From an archaeon (lineage in GTDB: Archaea; Asgardarchaeota; Thorarchaeia; Thorarchaeales; Thorarchaeaceae), in assembly GCA_024276825.1 (NCBI GenBank), contig JAJRWI010000018.1, forward strand, positions 1-45,461: a stretch of DNA of 45,461 nt. Direction: 5' to 3'. Each line of letters starts with the position of its first letter. Position 1 is the stretch's first letter. The notes beneath the pieces were generated by a model that was not told where the DNA came from, did not search any database, and saw nothing but the letters and a program-made list of their open reading frames with translations. Below, piece after piece: positions 34,045 through 43,175 of the stretch. The position numbers and the translations under genes were made by a program.

Positions 34045-34815
34045 ATGTCTGACAAAAAAGGTCAGAAAACCACAACAAGAAAAAAAACTACCAAAAAGGT
34101 TGAGAATGTCGTTAAAGAGAAGAGCCTGATTTATCTCGATTATATTGCAAAGACAAAAGAGGATGGAAAGATTTTCGATCTGACTCTTGAAGAAGTGGCC
34201 AAAGAGGAAGGCATCTACAAAGAGGATGGGCGTTATGAGCCAATCTTGGTCGCTGTTGGCATGAACTGGTTACTGTCAGCACTAGAAGAACAATTAGTGG
34301 GCATGAAGGTTGGCGAGAGCAAGAAAATAGAAGTGCCTCCAGAGAGAGCTTTCGGCAAGCGGGACCCCAATAAGGTGAAACAGATAGCCAAGACAAAGCT
34401 GGCAAAAATGGGAGTCAAGCCGATTAAGGGAGAGGAGGTCACTCTTGGAAGAGATAGAGGAGAGATTGTCAGCGTTTTGGGTAGAACTGTACGTGTCGAT
34501 TTCAACAGCCCTCTTGCAGGAAAGACCATTGTGTTTGATGTCACAGTTAGAGAGATAGTCACAGATCCAGTAGAGAAAGTAAGAGCCATAATTAGGCGCC
34601 GAATTCCAGGAATCCCTGATGATAAGTTCAATGTTAAAATAAAGACAAAGACTGTGACGATTGATCTCCCCAAGGAAACTCGTTATATCCAAGATGTTTC
34701 GTATGCTGAGATTGGCATTGCCAGAGATATCCTGGACATCATCGAGTCGGCTAATGAGGTTAAAATAGTTATAACCTTTGAGCGTCCGGAGGCAGTAGCG
34801 TCAGATGAGGAATAA
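34045..34815 (+). CDS. FKBP/SlyD-type peptidyl-prolyl isomerase with C-terminal extension
   Basis: Chaperone-isomerase of the long archaeal FKBP type. The 256-aa protein starts with a Lys/Thr-rich tail (KGQKTTTRKKTTKK). The FKBP domain follows with an insert-in-flap region (LVGMKVGESKKIEVPPERAFGKRD, RTVRVDFNSPLAGKTIVFDVTV). An extra C-terminal alpha/beta domain of about 80 residues is seen in archaeal homologues (IPGIPDDKFNVKIK...). It lies just upstream of the proteasome beta gene but has its own promoter-like box, as does the latter. Confidence 0.93.
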   Translation: MSDKKGQKTTTRKKTTKKVENVVKEKSLIYLDYIAKTKEDGKIFDLTLEEVAKEEGIYKEDGRYEPILVAVGMNWLLSALEEQLVGMKVGESKKIEVPPERAFGKRDPNKVKQIAKTKLAKMGVKPIKGEEVTLGRDRGEIVSVLGRTVRVDFNSPLAGKTIVFDVTVREIVTDPVEKVRAIIRRRIPGIPDDKFNVKIKTKTVTIDLPKETRYIQDVSYAEIGIARDILDIIESANEVKIVITFERPEAVASDEE

Positions 34816-34838
34816 CTAATTCAATGCCTTGTCGCAAC

Positions 34839-34849
34839 CTTTTAATATG
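34839..34849 (+). promoter_or_regulatory. TATA-like box upstream of proteasome beta gene
   Basis: CTTTTAATATG lies 70-80 nt before ATG 34919. It overlaps the open frame that extends upstream, which argues for the later start. Confidence 0.45.
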
Positions 34850-34918
34850 AAAAAGATGAAGTTGGCACAGTCACTCATTCTTTATCATCATATTCTTCTA
34901 AATAGGGAGTTTACCAAT

Positions 34919-35557
34919 ATGGAACATGACATGAATCCTCCCACTGAGGTACTGAAGACCGGAACAACCACAGTGGGTCTTATAGCAAAGGACTGCGTCG
35001 TTCTTGCAAGCGATCAGAGAGCCACAATGGGGCTATTGATAGCAAACAAGACAGCTCAGAAGATTCACAAAATCACAAACCGGATTGGAGTAACAATTGC
35101 TGGTTCTGTGGCTGATGCTCAAGCCATTGTTGACCTTCTTCGTGCTGAAACCAAGCTCTTTGAGATTCAACATGGCAGGCCAATCAGAGTGAGGGCCATG
35201 ACACGTTTGATGAGCAATATCTTGTTCCAAGGACGTGGACTATATATGGTGGGCTTCATTGTGGGAGGATATGATGATGAGGGACCGCAGGTCTACCAGA
35301 GTGACTTCATTGGGTCTGTTCTCTCAGACAAGTTTGTTTCAACCGGATCTGGTTCGCCAGTTGCACTAGGTGTTCTAGAGGCAAACTATAAGGATGACAT
35401 GCCCAAAAAGAAGGCAATTGAACTTGCTGTACAGGCCATTGCCTCGGCAATTGAGCGTGATGCAGCCAGCGGCAACTCAATTCTTGTCAGTGTTATTGAC
35501 AAGGATGGCTATCAAGCTATTGACAAAGACATAATTATGAAAATATGGAAGCAGTGA
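34919..35557 (+). CDS. psmB: Proteasome subunit beta
   Basis: Catalytic subunit of the 20S proteasome. ATG 34919 gives a short propeptide ending ...EVLKTG, cleaved before TTTVGL to expose the nucleophilic Thr1. Asp17 is present in LASDQRATMG, and a Lys at the expected position 33 is in IANKTAQKI. The SGNSILVSVIDKDGY end is typical. An in-frame ATG at 34829 would add 30 residues lying over the promoter and is rejected. aCPSF1 follows after 113 nt, a common archaeal gene order. Confidence 0.96.
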   Translation: MEHDMNPPTEVLKTGTTTVGLIAKDCVVLASDQRATMGLLIANKTAQKIHKITNRIGVTIAGSVADAQAIVDLLRAETKLFEIQHGRPIRVRAMTRLMSNILFQGRGLYMVGFIVGGYDDEGPQVYQSDFIGSVLSDKFVSTGSGSPVALGVLEANYKDDMPKKKAIELAVQAIASAIERDAASGNSILVSVIDKDGYQAIDKDIIMKIWKQ

Positions 35558-35670
35558 TGCTTTTCCGAATGACCTGCAGATCCTAACGGATTGCAAGAAT
35601 CAAGTTTGTACACAACTGATTTAATGAATAATAGAAAGGCAAAGAGGCCTTTGACATGGTGAGATAATTT

Positions 35671-37584
35671 ATGCAATCTAGCAATCATCAAGAGTACGAG
35701 GACATACGTGAAATAATAAGACAAGCATTGCCAAAGTCAGCAGCAATAACAACAGTCGAGTATGAAGGTCCTGAGATCGCCATTTATGCAAAGGCCCCAA
35801 AGATCCTGCTTGATGATGATGACACTATCAAGGCATTAGCCAGAAAAATGAGAAAACGAATAGTGGTACGTTCAGCTCCAGAAATAAGACTGTCACATGA
35901 AGAGGCTGAAAAGTGTGTTAGAGAGCTTGTCCCAGCCGAAGCAGAGATATCATCCATAGATTTTGATGATTCGCGGGGAGAGGTGATTATTGAGGCACAA
36001 AAACCTGGGCTTGTCATCGGAAGAAGTGGTGCAACACTGAGGGAGATAACACGTCAGACATTTTGGAGACCAAGTGTGATAAGAACCCCGCCAATCGAGA
36101 GTATGCTAATTAAGCAGATAAGATACATCATTCAATCAGAATCTGCAAGAAGAAACAAGATCTTTCGAGAGATTGGTCAGAGGATTCATCGGCCCCCACT
36201 TGTTGATAATGGGTGGATCAGACTGACTGCATTTGGAGGGTTTAGAGAAGTAGGAAGGCAGTCCATGTTTCTTCAGACTTCAGAGAGCAATATCTTAATC
36301 GACTGTGGAGTCAACGTTGGTGCACCAAGCAAGGCATTTCCACGTCTTGATATGCCTGAGTTCAATATTGATGAACTCGATGCTGTTGTGGTTTCACATG
36401 CCCACCTTGACCACTCTGGGATGGTACCATTCTTGTTCAAGTACGGTTATCGTGGTCCTGTTTACATGACTGCGCCAACACTCAATCTATCCACTTTATT
36501 GCAACTGGACTATCTTGATGTAGCGGAGAGAGAGGGGAAGTTGAGGCCATACCGAGAGAAGGATGTCAAGGAGGCGATTCTTCACACTATCACGTTGAAC
36601 TATGGAGAGGTCACTGATATCGCTCCTGATGTCAGGCTTACATTACACAATGCAGGACATATCCTTGGTTCTGCCATCATTCACCTGCATATAGGTGATG
36701 GGGTGTACAATCTAGCCTATACTGGAGACTTCAAGTTTGGCAGAACACGACTTTTAGAGCCTGCAACATTCACATTTCCAAGACTTGAAACTCTAATTCT
36801 AGAGAGCACTTATGGTCATCCAACTGATAAGATGCCTCCAAGACAGGAGGTTGAAAAGAGGTTCGCTACCATCATTAAGCGTTCAATAGAGAGAGGCGGT
36901 AAAGTTTTGATTCCCGTTCTCGCAGTTGGAAGGGCTCAAGAGATGATGCTTGTCATCGAGGACCTTGTATCAAAAGGCAAGATACCTCGTGTACCAGTGT
37001 ATATTGAGGGAATGATCGCACAGGCAACTGCCATTCACACAACGCATCCAGAGGCCTTGAGCAGGAAGATTCGTGAGATGATATTTCATCAGGGTATCAA
37101 TCCATTCCTCAGCGACATATTTGTGCAGGTGGACCATCCCGAGAAGAGAGAAGAGATAGTTGAGGGCGAACCCTGTATCATCATGGCCACATCAGGTATG
37201 ATGGCGGGGGGGCCCAGCGTTGATTATTTCAGGCTTATGGCTCATGACGAGAAAAACACCCTGATATTCTGTTCCTACCAGGGAGAGAACACGTTGGGAA
37301 GAAGGATTCAGAAGGGCTGGAAAGAGATTCAGATGCGGAACAGAGATGGGCAGATGGTCGTTATTCCCGTTAACATGGAGGTCGCCACTGTTGAGGGCTT
37401 TTCAGGACACTCTGATAGAAAACAGATTCTTAATTTTGTAAAGAGAGTCAGTCCAGTTCCTGAAAGAATACTTGTGTGTCATGGTGAAGCATCAAAATGC
37501 CTTAACCTTGCATCAACAATTCATAAATCAATGAACATTGACACCAAGGCGTTGATGGTCACTGAAACTATCAAGCTGAAATGA
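35671..37584 (+). CDS. aCPSF1 (FttA), KH/beta-CASP RNase and transcription termination factor
   Basis: aCPSF1/FttA is the conserved archaeal nuclease that ends transcription at U-rich sites. The 637-aa protein has the full architecture. An N-terminal KH-like domain is followed by a second KH domain with VIGRSGATLREI. The metallo-beta-lactamase core has SHAHLDHSG, NAGHILGSAI and AYTGDFKFGR. The beta-CASP region carries LESTYGHP, VLIPVLAVGRAQE and ATSGMMAGGPS. The final zinc ligands are in GFSGHSDRKQ and CHGE. Length is normal. It ends 21 nt from the convergent sepF gene; a pyrimidine-rich tract (CTTCCTCTTCTCCC) lies between them. Confidence 0.97.
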   Translation: MQSSNHQEYEDIREIIRQALPKSAAITTVEYEGPEIAIYAKAPKILLDDDDTIKALARKMRKRIVVRSAPEIRLSHEEAEKCVRELVPAEAEISSIDFDDSRGEVIIEAQKPGLVIGRSGATLREITRQTFWRPSVIRTPPIESMLIKQIRYIIQSESARRNKIFREIGQRIHRPPLVDNGWIRLTAFGGFREVGRQSMFLQTSESNILIDCGVNVGAPSKAFPRLDMPEFNIDELDAVVVSHAHLDHSGMVPFLFKYGYRGPVYMTAPTLNLSTLLQLDYLDVAEREGKLRPYREKDVKEAILHTITLNYGEVTDIAPDVRLTLHNAGHILGSAIIHLHIGDGVYNLAYTGDFKFGRTRLLEPATFTFPRLETLILESTYGHPTDKMPPRQEVEKRFATIIKRSIERGGKVLIPVLAVGRAQEMMLVIEDLVSKGKIPRVPVYIEGMIAQATAIHTTHPEALSRKIREMIFHQGINPFLSDIFVQVDHPEKREEIVEGEPCIIMATSGMMAGGPSVDYFRLMAHDEKNTLIFCSYQGENTLGRRIQKGWKEIQMRNRDGQMVVIPVNMEVATVEGFSGHSDRKQILNFVKRVSPVPERILVCHGEASKCLNLASTIHKSMNIDTKALMVTETIKLK

Positions 37585-37605
37585 GGGATTACTTCCTCTT
37601 CTCCC

Positions 37606-38004
37606 TTAGAACTTGACAAATGAGGGAGTCACAATTATGCACCCGTCATTCACTAGGGCTAATTCTGCATGATAACCGCGGGTTTCGCCGCGAATACGCT
37701 CGATAATTCTCTTCAGTTCGAGCTGGGCCTGTTCGTTTGATTTGTTCAATCTCGAGATGTCCAGCAGAACAATATTGCCCTCTTTGATCTGATTTACAAC
37801 ATAGGGAACATCTTCCAATGATTCTAGTTTCTTCGATCGAATGAAAATTGCTTCGAGTTCAGCAAGCCTCTTGCACTCGTGCATTGGATCAGTTGAACTT
37901 ATCCCCGCTGCTGGTGAGAAAATACCCAATTGTGGGCGAGTAGTGCTTGCTTCTTTTACATCACTAGTTTTCTGGTCCATTTTACGCCCCAATCTAAAGC
38001 GCAA
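37606..38004 (-). CDS. sepF: Cell division protein SepF
   Basis: SepF anchors FtsZ to the membrane in many archaea. The 132-aa protein has the core IFIRSKKLESLEDVPYVVNQIKEG, then NIVLLDISRL and a final HAELALVNDGCIIVTPSFVKF, a close match to the archaeal SepF pattern. The N-terminal 45 residues are a variable linker. TTG 38004 is favoured because a strong GAGGTGA lies 6 nt upstream; ATG 37980 is an alternative. No ftsZ is in the window. Confidence 0.9.
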   Translation of the reverse strand: MRFRLGRKMDQKTSDVKEASTTRPQLGIFSPAAGISSTDPMHECKRLAELEAIFIRSKKLESLEDVPYVVNQIKEGNIVLLDISRLNKSNEQAQLELKRIIERIRGETRGYHAELALVNDGCIIVTPSFVKF

Positions 38005-38110
38005 CGATGTTCACCTCATGTCACAATTATTCGTCAACTCAAAGCAGAAAAGACCTAGTATTATCCAGAAAACGTTTAATTCATTTACTCGGCATTGACG
38101 AGTGATACTT

Positions 38111-40759
38111 ATGTCAAAGGGTCAAGTCAGAACGCCAGTAGTTCTTCGTGAGAAGCTCAAAGCTCTTGGCAATAGATATGCAGCTGATATTCTGACAGTA
38201 TTGAGTCCGCAAACTGCCGATGTCGTGTCCACTTACAGTTGGGAAGAGATTGTTGATGGTATTCTGTCATTAATTGGAGTTTCTCGACCCATAGAAAAAG
38301 AGGAGGGTCTGCGCACACAGGCAGAGGCAGATTATGAGGGGCAGCGAAAGAAGTTGATCAGTGGGGGCACGCTTTACGAAACCATGAGTAAGCTGGTGAG
38401 CGCCGGGTTCGTTCTTGCTGTGGGGGAGAAGAAAAAGAAGAAGCGGTCATTCATGATTACGCGTGATGGCAGGCTTGCACTTGCGGCACTGCACATTCTT
38501 CATGAAATCACGGATGATGACACTGAGGTACAAAGGGCCGCTAAGACATTACTCAGGTTCAAGAACTTTATCCAATTGCTGCCAGCACAGGAGAAGTTCA
38601 TTCATGAAGTAGGGGATGTAAGAGAGAACTTGATGATTCAGATGCCACCAGGCTCAGGTAAGACGTTTCTTGCAATGATAGTCATTTTGATGGCACTGAA
38701 GAGGGGAGAGAGATGTATCTATCTCACACCGTATATCTCATTGAACAGGCAGATAATGGATGAGTATGAGAATCTGTTTCGGACGTTGGGGTACTCTGTT
38801 ATAAGGTTAGATGGAATGAGAAGGGTTAGTAAGGAGGAACTGAACCATGCAGACCTCATTATTGCAATTTTTGAGAACTTTTTGACATCAAAACTTCGGA
38901 ATGACAAGTGGACCAAAGATATCAGACTGGCAGTCATTGATGAAATTACCGAACTGAACTCATCAATTGATGAGGTGAGTGTATACAATCTTGGTAGTGA
39001 TAGGAGTACACGTCTTGATGTACTAATTTCATTATTGCGGCCCAACACGAGGATTATCACACTCTCATCCCGCTTTGGGCATACTGAAATGGTCAGTAAA
39101 TGGCTTGACGCGCGGATATTTCGGCCAGAGGCAAGAATCACGCCTGATGAGTATATTGTTGAAACTGAGAGGAAGCATGTCAGAATTTGCAGCAGTGATA
39201 ATAGTCATACAGTAATCATCGATGTTCAGGACCCGTTAGAAGCCGTGTTCAGGCACATAGAGAGCCCCGAGAAGAAGTCTGTTTTGATTGTTGTGGGAAC
39301 AAGAGTAAGAGCAGAGGGAATGGCACGGTACATGGCAGAAAATCATGCCAGACAGATTAACATGAAGTTGGTAAGAAACACAATTGAAACAAATGATGAC
39401 ACTCCAGCAGCTAATCGTCTGTTTGAAACATTAAGTAAGGGAGTTGCTTTCCATCACGCAGGACTTACCCCAGATGTCAGGGGGTCTCTTGAGAGATTGA
39501 TAAGACAACGTGTTGTAAGGACTGTAGTATCAACAACAGGAATCACAGCAGGCATCAGCTTCCCCCTTGACATAGTGATAATCCTAGTAGATGGTGCATT
39601 GATCAATAGAATCACGCGGTCAAAGTACCTTCAAATTGCAGGGCGAATTGGAGAGTATTATCTTGCAAGCCGTGGAGGAAGGGTGTATCTCATACTTGAG
39701 GAACCATCAGAGCGTTTTCCAAACACCAAGTCGCTTGCAAAAGTGCTGTTCAAGCAGCCATTACAGTCATTAAAGCCTGGAGATGTATATCCGCAATTGG
39801 CCATTAGTCTTCTCAACCGATGTCTGTCTAAAAGCAGATTTCATGATCCAACGAAGCTAAAGAGTGAGATAATGGATGTGATATCGAGGACTCTTAGAGG
39901 GACTTATGACAAGGAGTATATCAAGAGGGCAACACAGCAGATTTCTAAGTTGATAAAATGGTTGCAGAAGAAGGATGTTCTTCAGCCTGATGGAAAGGGG
40001 CTTTATCTGTCAAAGGACGCAAGGATTGCGGTCAAAGTCGACATCAATCTGATTGAATACATAGAGAGTCGCGATGTCATTCATGAGTTACAAGAGAGTT
40101 CAAGTGATGACGACCTGATATATCTTGTATTAAAGTTCAGTCAGCCGCAATCAATTAGGCCCAGAACAACTCTCCCATCGCAGTTTGAAATCGAGTTGAT
40201 GGGAGTTGATGGACCAAGTGACAGATATGTCAACATGGTTGGTGTCCGAAATAGGATAAAGTATCAGGTATTGTTGGACTGGATCAATGAAAGGCCCATT
40301 AAGGACATCATTGCTATGGTACATAATCAGGTGCCAAATGTAGCCATTGATGAGAGAGACCTCAGAATGTTTGTTGACTTCTGCAGCGACATAATTCAGA
40401 AAGTATCACTCTATTATCTTGCTTTGAAGGAGGAAGCCTTGTCTGAGAGACTTGAAAGATTCAGCAATCGGCTGAAGTATGGTGTGAAAGAGGACCTTGC
40501 AAACACGGATTTGTTTAATCTAAGAGTCCCCAGTGCCTTTAGGGAAGGAGCAAGAATTCTGTCGCGCGAGGAGGCCCGAATACTTGCAGATCATGGATAT
40601 AGGACAATAGAAGAGATTGTACGCAGGGATATCGACCACACGAAACCCGGAACTGCCAGAACACGCTTTGCAAAGAATTGCGGTCTTGATAATAACTTTG
40701 CAAAGAGTGTTTATCGAAGTGCTATTGAATATTATCGGTCACGTAGAGAGATTGACTAG
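38111..40759 (+). CDS. Ski2/Hel308-like helicase with N-terminal winged-helix domain
   Basis: SF2 helicase of 882 aa. The first 130 residues resemble a winged helix-turn-helix regulator (LGNRYAADILTVLS ... GGTLYETMSKLVSAGFVLAV ... RSFMITRDGRLALAAL). The helicase core follows: Walker A MPPGSGKTFLA, motif II VIDEITEL (DEIT rather than DEIH), LSSRFG replacing SAT, AFHHAGLTPDVRGSLERLI, and motif VI QIAGRIGEYYLASRGG. The C-terminus has helical and helix-hairpin-helix-like parts (LSREEARILADHGYRTIEEIV) as in Hel308. ATP-binding motifs look usable. TATA-like CGTTTAATT lies near 38073. Target unknown; DNA repair or RNA surveillance are both possible for the family. Confidence 0.85.
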   Translation: MSKGQVRTPVVLREKLKALGNRYAADILTVLSPQTADVVSTYSWEEIVDGILSLIGVSRPIEKEEGLRTQAEADYEGQRKKLISGGTLYETMSKLVSAGFVLAVGEKKKKKRSFMITRDGRLALAALHILHEITDDDTEVQRAAKTLLRFKNFIQLLPAQEKFIHEVGDVRENLMIQMPPGSGKTFLAMIVILMALKRGERCIYLTPYISLNRQIMDEYENLFRTLGYSVIRLDGMRRVSKEELNHADLIIAIFENFLTSKLRNDKWTKDIRLAVIDEITELNSSIDEVSVYNLGSDRSTRLDVLISLLRPNTRIITLSSRFGHTEMVSKWLDARIFRPEARITPDEYIVETERKHVRICSSDNSHTVIIDVQDPLEAVFRHIESPEKKSVLIVVGTRVRAEGMARYMAENHARQINMKLVRNTIETNDDTPAANRLFETLSKGVAFHHAGLTPDVRGSLERLIRQRVVRTVVSTTGITAGISFPLDIVIILVDGALINRITRSKYLQIAGRIGEYYLASRGGRVYLILEEPSERFPNTKSLAKVLFKQPLQSLKPGDVYPQLAISLLNRCLSKSRFHDPTKLKSEIMDVISRTLRGTYDKEYIKRATQQISKLIKWLQKKDVLQPDGKGLYLSKDARIAVKVDINLIEYIESRDVIHELQESSSDDDLIYLVLKFSQPQSIRPRTTLPSQFEIELMGVDGPSDRYVNMVGVRNRIKYQVLLDWINERPIKDIIAMVHNQVPNVAIDERDLRMFVDFCSDIIQKVSLYYLALKEEALSERLERFSNRLKYGVKEDLANTDLFNLRVPSAFREGARILSREEARILADHGYRTIEEIVRRDIDHTKPGTARTRFAKNCGLDNNFAKSVYRSAIEYYRSRREID

Positions 40760-41262
40760 TGGCGTGTAAAGTTCCATAAATCATCATTTATGTGATGCTT
40801 GGTCAGGATGACCTTGCCCTTGCTCAGGGACTGCATCTCATTAGCATCAAATAATGAGATGCCGACCGCAAGCGGTTTTGAGTGGCGCTCATCAATGACC
40901 GCCACTATTCGGTCCTTCTGAACATTGTCATCAATTCTGGTCACTCCTGGGCGCATTATGTCAGCACCATTCACAACATATTTGACCGCACCCATGTCCA
41001 CTGTGACGCTGGGTATCTTGACATAGTTGTTCAACAGAGCATGCAATGTGGGAAAGAATCTGCCTTCGGTTTCAAAGAACAGAATCTTATCGCCGATTAT
41101 CAGAATCTGTGTGCCATCATCAAGTATTCCAGATTCTATCTTCTCTTTCAGGTCCAAGTTGGCAAGCACGCCTAGTTCAGACTCGATCTGTGAGAGAATA
41201 CGGCGTTGCTCTTTCTTTTTCAAAAGATGTCTTTTCTTAATTCGTTCAATCTTTGGCATCAT
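40756..41262 (-). CDS. PUA-domain protein, MCT-1/Tma20-like
   Basis: Archaeal proteins of this type combine a short N-terminal domain with a C-terminal PUA RNA-binding domain, like eukaryotic MCT-1/Tma20 (translation re-initiation). The 168-aa product has IKKRHLLKKKEQRRIL, ILIIGDKILFFETEGRFFPTLHALL, and the PUA part VTVDMGAVKYVVNGADIMRPGV, DRIVAVIDERHSKPLAVGISLF. It converges on the helicase gene and overlaps its end by 4 nt. Start is ATG 41262 or the next ATG 41259. Confidence 0.87.
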   Translation of the reverse strand: MMPKIERIKKRHLLKKKEQRRILSQIESELGVLANLDLKEKIESGILDDGTQILIIGDKILFFETEGRFFPTLHALLNNYVKIPSVTVDMGAVKYVVNGADIMRPGVTRIDDNVQKDRIVAVIDERHSKPLAVGISLFDANEMQSLSKGKVILTKHHINDDLWNFTRH

Positions 41263-41331
41263 ATGATTGATTTATAACTCCCTTTTGAATAATACGGCAT
41301 CAACAAGTGAGCTTAAGGTGTAACATCGTCA

Positions 41332-41342
41332 TCTTTTTAAGC
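41332..41342 (+). promoter_or_regulatory. TATA-like box upstream of LSm-eL37
   Basis: TCTTTTTAAGC sits about 90 nt before the LSm start. A second AT-rich candidate (AGTATAACAT, about 41361-41370) lies nearer. Confidence 0.4.
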
Positions 41343-41431
41343 CAAGGCCAAGGACATGCCAGTATAACATAAGCAATTAGCTTGTGTTTGACCTTCTCTG
41401 TTGGTGAATTGAACTGAACGCAGGTAAACCT

Positions 41432-41677
41432 ATGGAGATCCTTCAGAAATCATTGGGTTCCCAAGTATTAGTCGAGTTGAAGGGTCGGAGAAAGATAAAG
41501 GGAAAACTGCAAGGCTACGATCAGCACCTGAATCTCTTACTGGTCGATGCTGATGAGATTGCTATTGACCCCGAAACAGAGGAGGAAATAGTCACACAGA
41601 TTCACACTGTGATTGTGAGAGGCGACAATGTGGTGATAGTGTCACCCCCACCGAAAAGGACCAAGAAAAAGGAGTAG
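41432..41677 (+). CDS. Sm-like RNA-binding protein (LSm)
   Basis: Forms ring-shaped RNA-binding heptamers. The 81-aa product has the Sm1 motif VLVELKGRRKIKGKLQGYDQHLNLLL and the Sm2 motif VIVRGDNVVIV, with the RNA-contacting DxHxN pattern (DQHLN) and RGDN both intact. AGGT precedes the ATG. The eL37 gene begins 6 nt after the stop, a gene order widespread in archaea. Confidence 0.97.
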   Translation: MEILQKSLGSQVLVELKGRRKIKGKLQGYDQHLNLLLVDADEIAIDPETEEEIVTQIHTVIVRGDNVVIVSPPPKRTKKKE

Positions 41678-41683
41678 ACATTA

Positions 41684-41872
41684 ATGGGAAAGGGCACACC
41701 CTCAAAGGGCAAGAAGAACAACCCACATCACATCAGATGCAGAAGATGCGGCAGGAGATCATACCATGTAAGGCACAAGAAGTGCGCCGCCTGTGGTTTC
41801 GGTGCGTCCTCCCGTCTCAGATCTTACAACTGGGCCCACAAGAAAGTCCATGGCGTAAGAGTTCGTGCTTGA
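41684..41872 (+). CDS. rpl37e: 50S ribosomal protein eL37 (L37e)
   Basis: A 62-aa zinc-binding large-subunit protein. It begins [19 protein letters not shown] and has the CxxC...CxxC finger (CRRCG ... KKCAACG), then SSRLRSYNW, which is almost invariant. Co-transcribed with LSm. Confidence 0.98.
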   Translation: MGKGTPSKGKKNNPHHIRCRRCGRRSYHVRHKKCAACGFGASSRLRSYNWAHKKVHGVRVRA

Positions 41873-41950
41873 TTGATCCACCATGGGAATTCACTGGTTC
41901 GCATCCATAATTCTTTTAACCCGATGATTTTCGTTATTAAAATCAGACAT

Positions 41951-42026
41951 GGGCCGGTAGATCAGTCGGTAGATCGCCACCTTGGCATGGTGGAGGTCGC
42001 GAGTTCGAATCTCGCCCGGTCCACCA
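41951..42026 (+). tRNA. tRNA-Ala (GGC)
   Basis: Acceptor GGGCCGG pairs with CCGGTCC (one G-U). D arm is GATC/GATC with AGTCGGTA loop; anticodon stem is CCACC/GGTGG with loop TTGGCAT (anticodon GGC); T arm GCGAG-TTCGAAT-CTCGC. Discriminator A and CCA are encoded. No intron. Confidence 0.95.
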
Positions 42027-42101
42027 ATCTGATTTTTGTGGACGACTATTGGCCAAGAAATCATGCAATTCACTTATTATGCATAGAGCAATAGGGCACA
42101 T

Positions 42102-43175
42102 ATGAGCCGAAGATCACTCGGAGCTTTTCTCGCTGCCATCATAACAATCTCAACCGCAAGTGTCATTGTTCTTATGAGTGCCGTGCCAAAGAGAGATGGG
42201 CTTGACATGGTCCGACTTTGGGCATATCAGATTCAGAACATTGAGGCAGATGATGCAGTGGATGCACTGATTGATTCAAAGTATGACCTTCTAGTGATTG
42301 AGCCAACAAGGAGTAGCAGAGAGCTCGCCGACTTTGACATGCATTCAGTAGTAGACAGGCTGCATAGGTCAACGGGTACAAATGTCGCATCGAAGATTGT
42401 GATTGCATATGTGGACATAGGACAAGCAGAGGACTGGCGATGGTATTGGGAGGACAATTGGACTGCTCCCACAGAGGCCAGCAGAGGAAGCCCGGACTTC
42501 TTGATTGCACTCGATCCGGATGGTTGGAGCGGGAACTATCCTGTTGCATTCTGGGACCAACATTGGAAGGAGATCATTCTGTATTCGGAAGGCAGTAGTA
42601 TTCAGCAAATCATTGATGATGGCTTCGACGGGATATATATGGACTGGATTGGCGGTTTCAATTACAAGCCTGTCGTCAATGCAGCAGAGTCTGAAGGACT
42701 GGACGCACAACAAGAGATGATTGATTTCATCACAGAGATCAGAGAATACTGCCAGAAACAGAATCCCGATTTCATTCTCATCGCTCAAAACGCCCTTGAC
42801 ATCTGCGAGAATCACTCCGAGTATTTTGACATCATTGACGGAGTGGCTCAAGAACATGTGTTGTTTGATGGGGCTGCAGATGCTGAGTGGGGTGATTCCG
42901 CTGGTGGAGATATGCGTGTGCCAGAAAGTGATACTGAATGGTATGTAGAGATGTTAGACGAGTATCTTAATCGCGGAAAGGTGGTCTTCACTGTGGATTA
43001 TGCCTTGAGAGAAGAGAACATCGCAGAGGCATATTCATTTGCACAAGAGCATGGATACATAGAGTTTGTAAGTCATATCTCGTTGTCGCAACTGCCAGCG
43101 TTCATTCAACCAGATTATTCAGTGTTGCCCATATATGCGACTTGCACATATCCGAGAGAGGATGAAACCTGTTGA
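42102..43175 (+). CDS. Secreted or membrane-anchored GH114-like (TM1410-type) glycosidase
   Basis: The 357-aa product has an N-terminal hydrophobic segment (about residues 7-28) acting as signal or anchor, followed by a TIM-barrel-like domain. YVDIGQAEDWRWYW, PVAFWDQHWKEII, GFDGIYMDWIGGF and LIAQNALDI match the family related to endo-alpha-1,4-polygalactosaminidase (GH114) and TM1410. Acidic residues of GFDGIYMDW are likely catalytic. An amino-sugar polysaccharide substrate is the family guess, not shown here. The next gene starts inside its last codons, so the two are translationally coupled. Confidence 0.8.
   Translation: MSRRSLGAFLAAIITISTASVIVLMSAVPKRDGLDMVRLWAYQIQNIEADDAVDALIDSKYDLLVIEPTRSSRELADFDMHSVVDRLHRSTGTNVASKIVIAYVDIGQAEDWRWYWEDNWTAPTEASRGSPDFLIALDPDGWSGNYPVAFWDQHWKEIILYSEGSSIQQIIDDGFDGIYMDWIGGFNYKPVVNAAESEGLDAQQEMIDFITEIREYCQKQNPDFILIAQNALDICENHSEYFDIIDGVAQEHVLFDGAADAEWGDSAGGDMRVPESDTEWYVEMLDEYLNRGKVVFTVDYALREENIAEAYSFAQEHGYIEFVSHISLSQLPAFIQPDYSVLPIYATCTYPREDETC

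Noticed and set aside
34829..34918. 30-codon N-terminal extension of proteasome beta
   Set aside because: It overlaps a good TATA-like box and would give an abnormally long propeptide.
41270..41279. TATA box (TTATAAATC) of the MCT-1-like gene
   Set aside because: Too close to the start codon: the expected transcript start would fall inside the coding sequence, so I did not call it.
42172..42549. Minus-strand 125-aa open frame
   Set aside because: Antisense shadow of the GH114-like gene without domain features.
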